DNA from: Bradysia coprophila
Taxonomy: Eukaryota > Arthropoda > Insecta > Diptera > Sciaridae
Length of the DNA: 64,000 nt
Assembly: GCF_014529535.1 (NCBI RefSeq)
Contig: NW_023504014.1
Coordinates: 2,108,001 to 2,172,000, forward strand
Direction: 5' to 3'
The notes beneath the pieces are model-generated. The model did no database searches, had not been told where the DNA came from, and saw only the letters and a list, made by a program, of their open reading frames with translations. Below are positions 21,301-32,149 of the stretch, piece after piece. How positions within the stretch are numbered: position 1 is the stretch's first letter; the number at the start of each line of letters is the position of its first letter. The position numbers were made by a program, and so were the translations under genes.

Positions 21301-22756
21301 CATGATCTATAGCTGAACATTTTTTATCAGTATACCATATTGAATATAGTTGTCATCACTCTTGACTTAATAACTCTTGAAGATACTTATATTATTATCG
21401 TCCGCACTATATCAAGCCACGGGTGTACCACTTTACCATAAAAATTGTCGTAAAATACCATCGATGTTAGGCAATTACCGAAGACAATTAAAAGTTACTA
21501 TAACAGAAAATCGTTGTTGCCGAAAACTATAAATTCAGAAAATTAAAAAACGATTCGATGTTTTTGAACGACATTCAACAGGGCTGGTACAAAAATCAAA
21601 AATGTTCTAAGCAGCGACAATAAAAATTGTTCTAAGTTAACCCCTGTTGCCCAATATACCAACACATCAGTGGAAGTGTGTTACCGCATAGTGTTATCAT
21701 AATCGCACGCGTAAGATTTTGTGTCAATTTTTGGCAAATAAATTAAAAGTGACAAAACTTGAGAAAATTCAAAAGCCAAAGTTGTAAGGCTTTTTAACTG
21801 AATACCGAATGTTCCCAAAAACATTTTTCTTTTTATAAAACAATAAAAATGTAAGTGTTGAATCCACAGGTAGGCAATATATAAAAAAGGAAGAAACCAA
21901 AAACAACTTGGTAGGATTGTTACTTTGTGTTTCAACATGTTTTCTGATGTTTCGTTAACAACTTTAAAACAGCTCAACGTAACACATATACTCATCTGTG
22001 GCAGTTAGCATATGAATGTATGAATATATCCCAAATAAATGTGCACCTCGCAGCTTGTCGGTTTTTTCTCTTAAAGAATATTTACAGAATTTATCGAACT
22101 TAACTGTGATTAATTATTCAATTATGCGATGCTAATGTTTGATGAATAATGGCGTCTAACGAAATTCTGTAAACTAACTAAAATGTATTTATTCAGATAG
22201 CCAATACCTACCGCATTTGGTCGTAAATTATAATTTTTATTGAACATTTTGTTCTTAACCTGGTGGTTCATCAAACTAGAATTTTAATATAAATTCCTTT
22301 TTTTCATCTTTTGTTGAATAGAATTTTTGCTTATTGCTGGTTTGTTTGAGTGATATTTCGGTCACGAATTCATGCTTATCGGTAAAAATTGATCGGGTTG
22401 TCGGTGCCGAAATTGGTTGGATCATTATGATGAAGTCAATAATCGTAAACAAAAGCACTACTTTACGCAATATATTCCATTGATGAATCCGTAAATGACG
22501 GTTTTGTGATGGTTGTCGGTACCTTTTGAATTTGTTACTACTTACATACAATCATCTAATAAATTGATGAAAATAATCATCAGACCGACATTTAACAAAG
22601 CTACACGGAGATGATATATTTATTCGTTGTAAATTTGTTGAATTGTCTTACAAAGGTGAAGTTTTAGATGAGTTTTATTTTACACTTGGGGTAAAAATCG
22701 AGGTCAATTTTGGAAATTTTCTCTCGATTTTTTCCCTCTGCATGAATTTTTTTTGA
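21301..22756. other. Intergenic, no confident gene
   Basis: A minus-strand open frame at 22276-22551 (91 codons) has a hydrophobic stretch (VVLLFTIIDFIIMIQPISA) but no recognisable family and no clear splice partners. The rest shows no repeat or gene signal. Confidence 0.35.
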
Positions 22757-22859
22757 GTACTTGGTTTAGACGATGTTTTTTACCTATTTTCGCTTGTTTT
22801 CACTTCGTTCGGGCTACAACTCGCAAAAGTAGCTGAAATACATCGTCCTAACCAAGTAC
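22757..22859. mobile_element. Short inverted-repeat element (103 bp)
   Basis: GTACTTGGTTTAGACGATGT at the left is answered by ACATCGTCCTAACCAAGTAC at the right, with weaker pairing towards a CTTCGTTCGGGCTACAACTC centre. Non-coding. Confidence 0.65.
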
Positions 22860-23537
22860 ACAAATAACTATTTCAGTACTTCATTCTTTGCGCTCTATTT
22901 TTAGCAGAGAAATGAGAAGTTGACGATCTCGGCATAGGCGTACCAACTTATCATTTCTATGATTTTCAGGTGATATAGATCATCTTTAATTTACGGTAAT
23001 TTCAAACTTAACCTCAGATTATTTTTGTTGTGTTTTATTTAACCCAAAATTTTAAATCAAAAAAGAACTGCCATTTGAGTACTAAATTAAAAATCCTATG
23101 TAAAAAAAGAACGAACAATCGGTGGCGGTTCAAAATCTTTCGTTCAAGTGACATTATTTTTAACGTGAATGGCAGTTCTTAACGTGGTTGGCATTTCAAA
23201 CGGTTAGTTTTGAGTTACTGTAAACACGATTTTTCATTGGTTGAACGAACACGATTTCATCCATAGACTAGACCCTGGTTCTTATATAAATTTGGATGAG
23301 ATTGTGTCTCTCTGGATGAAATTTGACAATTCGTATGGCCTTGGAACAAATCTATTATAGGGCTTTTCTAAAATATGGTTAAATAGGGGTTAACGAAGAA
23401 AAACGTCGTTAAATTAATCATGAATTTGTTTTTGAAACGTCGAATCAGAAACTTAAAAATTTAGTGTTGGTTGTGAAAAATGTAGTAATTTCGATTTAAT
23501 TTAGGTTTTGTGCGGAAATGCAATGAAAGTATTCTCT

Positions 23538-23615
23538 ATAGGTATGGTCATTGACAATCATTGAAAGGTGAGTCTTTTTAAATGAAATCTCCTTGTATGG
23601 ACAGACCATACCTGG
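23538..23615. mobile_element. MITE, family F (copy 1)
   Basis: ATAGGTATGGTCATTGACAA and the inverse GACCATACCTGG delimit about 78 bp. The same GGTATGGTC ends delimit the element at 49689-49823, so this is a dispersed short family. Confidence 0.5.
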
Positions 23616-23791
23616 TTTGTACTTTATTTGCGGAAGTGTGCTTCTTGTGTTTTTACAGTGGTTGACGTTATTCGTCAAAGCAAAGCACCTAGCAGAGTAA
23701 TAGAAAAAAAATAAAGTTGTACTTTAATCGAAGTATGCGAATATTTCCATACCTTTTTTTTCTTAATGACATTGCAAAACTACCAATAAGG

Positions 23792-23986
23792 CAGGGCCTA
23801 TTTTAAGGAAATTAAATTTCCAAAAATTCTCAAATTTTTCCATCACTTTTCGTCATTTTATCTAAGCTTTGAGCTTAACTGATTACTTCGGAATGAGATC
23901 TAACAGAAAACAAAATTTGGAAATTTTGAGAATTTTTGTTAAATTTTGGAAATTTTTGGAAATTAAATTCCTTAAAATAGGCCCTG
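23792..23986. mobile_element. hAT-type MITE (195 bp) with near-perfect target duplication
   Basis: Terminal inverted repeats start CAGGGCCTATTTTAAGGAA and extend for about 30 bp (AAATTTCCAAAAATTCTC words on both arms). The flanks are CAATAAGG on the left (23784-23791) and CATTAAGG on the right (23987-23994), 7 of 8 bases equal. The CAGGG end and 8-bp site again indicate the hAT superfamily. Non-coding, distinct from the FAF2-intron element. Confidence 0.8.
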
Positions 23987-23994
23987 CATTAAGG

Positions 23995-25590
23995 CTGCTA
24001 ATGGTATTATTGGTATCAAAATACTACTCGATTTGACGTGTAAAAACCTCTATATTACGCTGCTCGGTGCTTTGGTCAAAGCCACCGAAAATATGAAAAA
24101 TTTATGATTGCCAATCATGTAAACAAACAACAATTTTGTAGTTCTGGGTGTGATGTGAGCTGCAAAAGAGATGCCCAGTAATTAGAAAATGTGTGGCGGT
24201 AATGTTTAAAAATTACGTTTTGGCGGAAACGCTTTAGTTTATATATGTACGTTTCCGGTAAAATAAATTATTGCGAAAGAGCCACTTTTCCGGAGAGGAA
24301 TATCACATTCTTTACAAGTTCATTTAAGAAAATTTAGTTGTTAAAAATTAATAATCTGAAATTAGTTTGCCGGATATTAATTTGACAGTAAGTAAATTAT
24401 TAAAGAAAATGTTGCAAGATAATTTGCGAAAGAATTGATTCTTTAAGTGCGAAAACCGACTGCTCACAATAGACGTAATCAGTCAGCAAAAAAAAAGATC
24501 TTTTCGAAAGAACTATACATAACATCTGAATCCCCAAATAGAGATAGAGCATAAATTTAACTTCCCGAATTTAAACTTTACCCTATAAGGAATTTCTTAT
24601 AATTTAAAAGCGTTGTTGGGCATTGATTCATAAGAATTAATTTTTTGTTATTATCGCGTTTGAACCTAAGTTAATTTTGGTTTAATTAATTGAATCCTTT
24701 CGTTCGTTTCCCGTGGTGTGTATATCTGAGAATGGTATTAAGAATTAACCCCCATTAGAGACGAAAAACCAATAAATATATCCACATACGAAACAATTTC
24801 TTACTTCAGATAACACCAATTATTTATTGGTATCAGATTTCATCTAGAATAAAAGCGACAAAAATCATTTTTATTATACAGGTAGAAGATATGGATTTTT
24901 AGATTTATGGAACTTATATTCCAACAAAGTCAAATGAAAAGTAAATACAAAAAAAAATTCTTTAGCATAGCGGCGTCATGAATCAAAAAACCTCCCATCA
25001 GGTATCAAACATCAAACAAACAAGTTTATTGTGTATATTATATGGTTGATGTGTCGATAACGATAACATTAAACAGGGTTCCCCCTTATCGAAGTTCTCC
25101 TACAACTTGCAATACACCACTGCAAATAAGAAATGTGAAGATTTTCATTAACTAATTCCGTTCCAAGTGACCTTTTGTATCTACAGCAATGCAACTCCTT
25201 TTGCTTCTCTTGACTTTTGTTGCTAATTTTTTTCTAGTATTTTACCACCTTCTATCAGTGTATAAATTCATTGCTCTTGTCTCATTACATCCTCACTATG
25301 TATATGTTGTACCTTGGTCAAATCAATGAAGTTTTCTTGGAATTCGCTAATACCCTTTCTGCATTTAAATATTCAAATATATTGGAGTGTTAAAAATTTT
25401 TGAGATGAGGTTCCATTTCAGACGAAGGTGACAGTCTGGCCCCAATTATTGTCATACGTTCGTAACTTGACAGTTATGGGATTTTATACGAGCAACTGTC
25501 ATTTTTTTTAGCTTAGTAATTTAAAGCAACTGTCAAGTTACAAATATTTGGAGGTACAGCTTGCATGAGAATCGAGTTCCTGTCTATTTC
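23995..25590. other. Intergenic, no gene seen
   Basis: AT-rich DNA. At 25459-25535 GTAACTTGACAGTT and its inverse delimit a small hairpin. Nothing else is recognisable. Confidence 0.35.
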
Positions 25591-25593
25591 CAT

Positions 25594-25700
25594 AGATCAT
25601 CTTCAAGACCGTTTGATAAGCCATCCACGTTTAGAATATACCATCCACGTTAAAAAATCTCGTACAAATGAATGAATGAATGAACGAAACTCAAGTGAGG
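25594..25700. repeat. Interspersed repeat, family E (copy 2)
   Basis: Second copy of the block at 21193-21300 (ATCATCTTCAAGACCGTTTG ... ACGTTAAAAAATCTCGTA ... AATGAATGAATGAACGAAAC). It lies just before the foldback element that starts at 25747. Confidence 0.6.
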
Positions 25701-25746
25701 TCACGTGTGAAAGTACCGTATCTTGAAGATGATCTATAGATCTATA

Positions 25747-26561
25747 TCTTTTAAGAGTAATATCGCCAAAACTTCAGGTGATTTTATTACCTTTGGGAAC
25801 AAGCGTTCTCCGATGTTAATGAGTGATAGCTCGTTGAACTCGTCTTTCAATTCTAGGAAACACTTTTTCGAAAAACAAATATTTGTTTTTGAGAAAAACG
25901 TTCAAAAGTCAAGACATGTCAGTGGGTACCGAAAACAGTTTTTCTGCAATAACTCAAGAAAAAATTATTTTGAATTATCGTAATGTTGTACCAATGTCGG
26001 CCTTGGAACGACCTACAGCTAGAGTATACACACTGCTTGGTGCGAGTAGATCCACGAGAGCTATGACTAAAAATATAATGTTTGGAGAGGCCGCTTTCCC
26101 TGCCGCATCGATGGTCCAAGGAACTGAGTATGGGTTGTTGCAGCTGGCCTCACCCAATATCGTTCCACGTATAAATGAACCCAGTAGTTTTGTGCTGCGA
26201 GCTTACAGTCTTGGAAAAGAAGTTTGTGCCAAAGTGCAGATTTTTTCCTTCTTTCTGGAGGTTCTATAGCTGGAACAGCATCTGGAAAAGTACGACGACA
26301 GTCATTTTTTATCGTCTAATATTCTTTTACCTTATCAATAGAAAAACGTTTCCCTATGTCGCGAGAAAAACCATTTTAGGTACCCTCTGACATGTCTTTA
26401 CTTTTGAAGGCTTTTCACAGAAATTTTTATTTTTTTCGAAAAAGTGAAAGATACGTGTTTGCTAGAATTGAAAGACGAATTAAACGAGCTATCACTCATT
26501 AAAATCGGAGACAGCTTGTTAGCCAATCGGCTGAAGTCTTGGCGATATGACTCTTAAGATA
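25747..26561. mobile_element. Foldback element with about 190-bp arms and GC-richer core
   Basis: The left arm (from TCTTTTAAGAGTAATATCGC at 25747) pairs with the right arm (ending GCGATATGACTCTTAAGAT at 26560). Conserved inner blocks include AATGAGTGATAGCTCGTT and GACATGTCAG. The core (about 25985-26220) is close to half G+C, against about one third around it. The core has open frames on both strands but none that I recognise. It may be captured host DNA. No target duplication was found. Confidence 0.7.
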
Positions 26562-28269
26562 AGTGAGTTAATTTCACTGTTCTAGCAAGCAAATTTTTAA
26601 ATTCTTAACTATCAGGTATTGTGTACCATCGGACCTCTGTGTAATAAAATCATGTGTTGGTGTATGTTCATTCTTTAAAAGGCATAAAAAAAATGCTGAT
26701 AAGAAGCACAAAAGGAAGCCGTTTTTTGTTTCTTTCATAACGTTGATCATGTAAAGAATTAATTTCTCTCAAATAACAGAAAAACTTATAAATAATTATG
26801 TGATATTCGCTTAATTATTAACTTGTGGAATCAGTCATTAAATTGTTGTCAATCAACAACATTTATATGAAAGGTCCCAGTTATATAGCTGACATTAATA
26901 ATAAAACCGCACTCAGACACATTAATATGGAATTTTCTTCTCGTTGTTTTTTCTGTTTATACTTGACTTAAATCATTTTTTCTTTTTAGTTTCTTTATTG
27001 CCAGAGATCCATAAAATCGGCGGCTATAATGTTGGTATACGCACTCAAATGTTATAAAATGTGCGGTGACACTCCATATAATAAAACATGCTCCATCGTG
27101 ATCAATGAATTTGAAATAAATTACACGATTGGAAGAATCGGGTTTTTCATCTTGCGCCAATAACTCGCTTGTTTAGGTGGAGCTACAATTCAATATAAAT
27201 TAACATTTAAACTGGCTCCGCCTAAACTGCGACTCAAAAAAAATTCAAAGTAGAGAGACGAGAACAAAAAAAAAATCATCACAACCAACTACTGTTCAAT
27301 TCCCACGGGTGAGAGTGTATTACTTTGGATTCCGAAACGAATAATATGAATAGCGATCTCACGCTTGCATGATCATTCAGTTCAATCGGTGCGCTCCATT
27401 TAGACGTATATATATTCGGCACTGTGTATTGGCCGCAGGGTCTATTTTGGTATATACACAAGCATTTTCGATTCGAAAATTGTATGCACATAATCCAATC
27501 CATATACAAGCGTAATACGAATGAAGACAAAAAAAAAATGTATAACCTGATAGCCACATAGTAATATGGCCACATTGAAAAAAGACTTCTCTCGTTGAAA
27601 CAAAGTAATTTCTACATCCCAACGATTTGCTTATGGATTCAAATGAGATTTTATATAATTTCACATCAGACGAGATTTATATGTTTAATTGAGGAATTTT
27701 CTTGTTGGTCGTTTTTTTTACATTGTTACTTCTTTGTTGCTGTTCTGCATGAGACTTATACATTGCTTGCGTTTTTACATGAGAAAGAAATTTAAATAAA
27801 GTTTATTTACCATGCAGCAATTTCTTTGATTTAATAGGTTGGTTGTAACGTAACCACATAACTTAAAAAAGTAGGTACATAACAATTACGAAAGGAAAAC
27901 AACACACACACACAAAGCAATCGAACGAAACTTTTCCAACATGAATTAATACGAAATTTCGACATCTCTGCCGTGCCTCGGCATTTCAGATAATGGTACA
28001 TTACTAACCGATAATGGGACAAATGATGGAAATTGGACTTCTTGTGTGAAATTTACCGATCCGAGGCGAAGTCAAGGTAAACACACAAAAAGCCATTTCC
28101 ATAATTTTTCTCAGTGGCCTTTAACTAAAAAAACTTGTTAAAATTAATGAAGTAAAAGATTCTAGAGTTGGAAAACTAAGCGTAACTTTAAACAAAAGCT
28201 CAAACAGATTTGATGTCTGTGAGGAAAAATACTTGCTGTTTCTAAAACAAGGCATCAGAACAGTCGGAG
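26562..28269. other. Intergenic, no confident gene
   Basis: A 57-bp hairpin (GTTTAGGTGGAGC and inverse GGCTCCGCCTAAAC, 27172-27230) is the only clear structure. The minus-strand frame at 26957-27160 starts with MAQDEKPDSSNR but has no family match I can name and no splice partners. At 28040-28090 GATCCGAGGCGAAG occurs, a word of repeat family A. Confidence 0.35.
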
Positions 28270-28276
28270 CATTTGC

Positions 28277-29523
28277 TGCGACTTAGCCCCGTACGACCCG
28301 TAATCCTATTTCGTCCGTAACCATAATATATCCGTAGCCGTAATACGCCCGGAACCCTAATACGTCTACAACCCTCTAATGCGTCTGTTACCAAAATGCA
28401 AGTCAAGTTGGGCATGGTCAAATTTACTGAAAGTGTTCATTTTTAAAATTTCGCAGAGCGCAATTACGAAAGCCCGTACGAAGTACCTCTCAAATAAAAC
28501 CAACAATTTACGACATTATTTTAGAAACCCAAAATTTTTTGCCAACCTTCCATTGGGTATTCAATTACCTCTCAAATGAAACAAAAACTAGCAAAATCGG
28601 ATGAGATTTACTCGATTTATGTGCAAAAAATACTTAGGGCCGAGTAGTGGCCTTAGTCCAAGGGCCCAAATTTGAAACTTTTTTCGCCACGTTCTTTTCG
28701 GTATTCAATTACCTTCCATAAAAAACTAAATTTAGCAAAATCGGATGAGATTTACTCGATTTATGTGCAAAAAACACTTAGGGCCTAGTAGCGGCCTTAG
28801 TCCAAGGGCCCAAATTTGAAACTTTTTTTGCCATCATTCTATTCGGCATTCAATTATCTCTCAAATTAAACTAAATCTAGCAAAATCGGATGAGATTTAC
28901 TCGATTTATGTGCAAAAAACACTTAGGGCCGAGTAGTGGCCTTAGTCCAAGGGCCCAAATTTGAAACTTTTTTCGCCACGTTCTTTTCGGTATTCAATTA
29001 CCTTCTATAAAAAACTAAATCTAGCAAAATCGGATGAGATTTACTGGATTTATGTGGAAAAAACACTTAGGGCCGAGTAACGACCTTTGAGCCCTCCCAA
29101 CAAGCTCGCGTTGCATCCTACACAAAAACAATGTTCAGCAACTTTGTTCTACTCGTCAATACCTTTCATTTGATATATCACAAGCAGCTATTGCGTGCGT
29201 ATTTCGGTAGATATCGTCGAAAGACTGAAAAACACCTATAGGGCCCTAGCTCTGGAAGGGCCGACACTACCATGCCCATTTTCGAACTTGACCTTACTTT
29301 TGTCGATACCAATCAGGGAAAAAAAAGAATTTTGAAAAAAGGTTGTGATTTACTCAAGCTAGAGGGGTCACAGACGGACGGACGGACGGACATTTTTTTT
29401 ATTGCGGATTCGTAGTCTATGAACATAACCAAATGCTTTGCCCTTACTGTCTGCTTCCAATTCGACGTGTTACAAACGGCATATTAATCTTATAAGCCCC
29501 CAGTACTTTGTACGGGGCTAAAA
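28277..29523. mobile_element. Non-autonomous element with inner minisatellite, family G
   Basis: The ends carry TTAGCCCCGTAC (left, about 28286) and the inverse GTACGGGGCTAA (right, about 29510). Inside are a 144-bp tandem array, a TTCGAACTTGACCT block shared with the 10.8-11.8 kb array, and a (GACG)n tract near 29374-29391. The segment after it (AATTCGACGTGTTACAAACG) has an inverted, diverged relative at 56908-57000, beside CCCGTACAAAGTACCGGGG. No transposase is encoded. Confidence 0.65.
28540..29110. repeat. Minisatellite, about 4 copies of a 144-145-bp unit
   Basis: TATTCAATTA marks units at 28557, 28701, 28846 (variant) and 28990, and ACTTAGGGCC marks them at 28631, 28775, 28920 and 29064. 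Steps are 144, 145 and 144 bp. Each unit contains AGCAAAATCGGATGAGATTT, close to AAAATCGGTTGAACTTTG of the 152-bp array. Confidence 0.95.
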
Positions 29524-31630
29524 ATATAATTCACAAGCGCTTTGCTTCCGATGGAATGAAGCCTGGCCGAAGGTCAGATTTTTGTAAATTTTGTTGATAA
29601 AGAATTTTCGAGTATTTTCCTATAGCTTTCCAAAGGCTTTTGTTTAAATACGTTCGATTTTCTTGAATCTTTTAAAGGATTTCCTACGATTTTTTTATGA
29701 AGTTAAAGATTTTCTTTTGACTGTCAAAGGATTTTCTAAGTATGGTAATGTACAGTGGTCAAAACAGAACCTGGTGCACAGAAGTTTCAAAGATAACGAA
29801 TTTGTCTTTTGGGATGACTATTTCGATTCATATACCAGTACTCGACGAATGTGACGAATTTTTCTTGTTTTTCTTGTAAAATATTTGTTAATTCTCATTT
29901 GAAGACTGCCTTCTAGGGTAGGGATTTCAATCAAAACAAAATTTGTTCGAGTTATCATTACTGACGTGACCAAATGTTAAAAAAAATTGTTCATCTTAAT
30001 TCTTGATCTGAGATTGTTCGAAGAAAATTTAATTAAAGGAAAGGCCATTTTCTCAAACAATTGTATTATGGCCTGAGTTTCAACTAGCAATCCAGTGACC
30101 CTGGTTCAATCCCACAGTAAGACATATCGTCCTCATAAAAGGATTATTGATAGCCTGTAAGTTCAACATCCTTACTCGTTAGGTACTCGTAAAACGAATG
30201 AGAGCGATTGGTAATTGTTGGTAATTTGAAAGTGTCTGCAGTATAAAGCATACCTTCTTTGATTCGTACCTAATTAACGATTCTGTAGTAGCAGAAATTG
30301 CAGTTCAAATAGTTAGCATATATTGGTGAACCAGTGAATAATAGGCTTTCCCGACAAAATATATTATTAAATACATGGTCCGTCTGCACACCATGTAAAC
30401 ACTCATCAAAAACAACAAAACTAATTATAATGAAATACGAAATGCTGCTTTTTTATCCGTTTGTGTTCTTGTTGATGATGAAAAACATGAACACTGAACA
30501 TCATAATACAACAACAAAAAACTGATCATCAATCTTCACGCAATTAGCTACCTACTTATAAAACGTTTGGTTTGTTTTATGATGAGTGGCTGTGCTGACC
30601 AACATTTTTATAAATTCAACGTTATGGAACGTCCATTGGACTCGGTTTCTGTAAGAAATTTCTATATATTACCATACTCTTGTTGTAAAGACTCTCGCAC
30701 ATTATACTTAATTCATTCCCAAAATGTTTTTTCGGATGATTTTTTTTTTTTCATTTGGTATTTCGTTCGGTGATTATAGTCTTAAAATAAATATTAGTTA
30801 AATATTTTTGATCATTACTATTTAAATTAGGATATTGTTTATTTGTTGATTAATTTATAAACAAAACTTGCACTGTTATTAATGTGTAGAGAAGATGTAA
30901 AGTCGTTGTTTTTTCTGGCGTTTTTTTTTAGAAATCAAATATTATCTGTAAAATGATGCGGGTTTTACAAATATTCAGCGGGAGATTTTCAGCGGTTCTT
31001 TTTGATGAAATTATTTTTTTTTAATGATTTTCTGTTTAAAATGTTGAAGGCGATCCTTATGAGTTTTTGGTATTCATATTTTTGAAGATTTATGTTTATG
31101 GATAATGTTGCATAGAGAGTAACGTGTTTTTTTTCCCTCTTCGTTTCGTTTAATATTTTGATTGACAAAATTGGTTTTAATTACCAAAAAAATATTTTGA
31201 TTTATTCCATTTTAACGAACACACACCGAATCCATCGAGGTTCTTTTTTAGTCGCGGTCTTTAGCTCGTTATTTATTATTGGATTTGGAACTTATAATTA
31301 ATACCTGAGTCTGATGGTTTCGATTATTATTTGTTTTTCGTAGTAAATGTGATGACTGTATTCGAATTAATGAATTTACTGATCGTTTAGTCTAATAGGC
31401 TTGTGATTCTCTTCGGTCATAATGATATCGTGAATGTTCACTGGACTTCACTGGTCCATGTTCATGAACGTCCATGACTGTTTTTGTTAAATGGTTGCAT
31501 TGTGACCTCTTACGTCGGAAATGATTAAAGAGAGAGTAAGCCTGAGTATCACACCGTGTAATACTGGTTCCTCAACGTAACGAAACTTTGTCTTGGTGTT
31601 ACGACTTAAAACTTCATTAATACATTGTTA
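29524..31630. other. Intergenic, upstream flank of drm; one tRNA-like B box
   Basis: At 30111-30121 GGTTCAATCCC resembles a Pol III B box, and CCAGTGACCC before it resembles part of a tRNA-derived SINE. There is no complete tRNA fold. The remainder is AT-rich without open frames of note. Confidence 0.3.
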
Positions 31631-32006
31631 AAAGAGCGCAAAGAGAGAAAAATGACCAGTTGCTTAATTAGTTTCGATGATACGTCAAAATTTGTATGTA
31701 AAAGTCCAGTTAACTTGGAATAAACCAGTTAACATAACTGAGCTCTATGGTGGAACACTCTTTGAGACATTTTCTTTTAACAAATTTTTCACATAGTTGC
31801 AGAGAAAGGCTAGAAGAAAAACTCGCTGAGATTAAACAGTGTATAAATAGTGTTCAAAGAGAATGTCAAAAAGAGTGTTCACCCATCGAGCTCAGTTAAA
31901 TTAACTGGTTTTTTCCTAGTTAACTGGACTTTTACATACAAATTTTGACGTATCACCCAACGGAACCAGTTAATTTTTCTCTCTTTTACGCTCTTTGAAC
32001 ACTGTA
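31631..32006. mobile_element. Foldback element, family H (copy 1)
   Basis: Arms of about 120 bp: left 31631-31750 (AAAGAGCGCAAAGAGAG ... GATACGTCAAAATTTGTATG ... CTGAGCTCTATGG) and right 31883-32006 as the inverse. A further partial copy in left-arm orientation follows at about 32020-32150 (AAAGTCCAGTTAATTAGGAA), so the structure is compound. Related ends occur at 42721-42910 in the drm intron. Non-coding. Confidence 0.75.
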
Positions 32007-32149
32007 TAGTGTTAAGAGCAGAAAACGAGAAAAGAAAGACCACTTATTTGACTGGTCTCGATGGGTGCAATGTAAAATTTGTTTGTAAAAGTCCAGTTAA
32101 TTAGGAACAAATTAATTTATAATTAAACTGAGCTCGATGGGGACACACT

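Noticed and set aside
22276..22551. 91-codon minus-strand frame with a hydrophobic segment
   Set aside because: No family, no partner exons; the surroundings look intergenic.
25883..26269. 128-codon plus-strand frame in the foldback core
   Set aside because: The minus strand is also open over much of it and no family is recognisable; kept as a finding about composition, not as a gene.
30060..30130. tRNA gene
   Set aside because: A B-box-like word is present, but no cloverleaf could be drawn: the A box is too close and acceptor pairing is missing.
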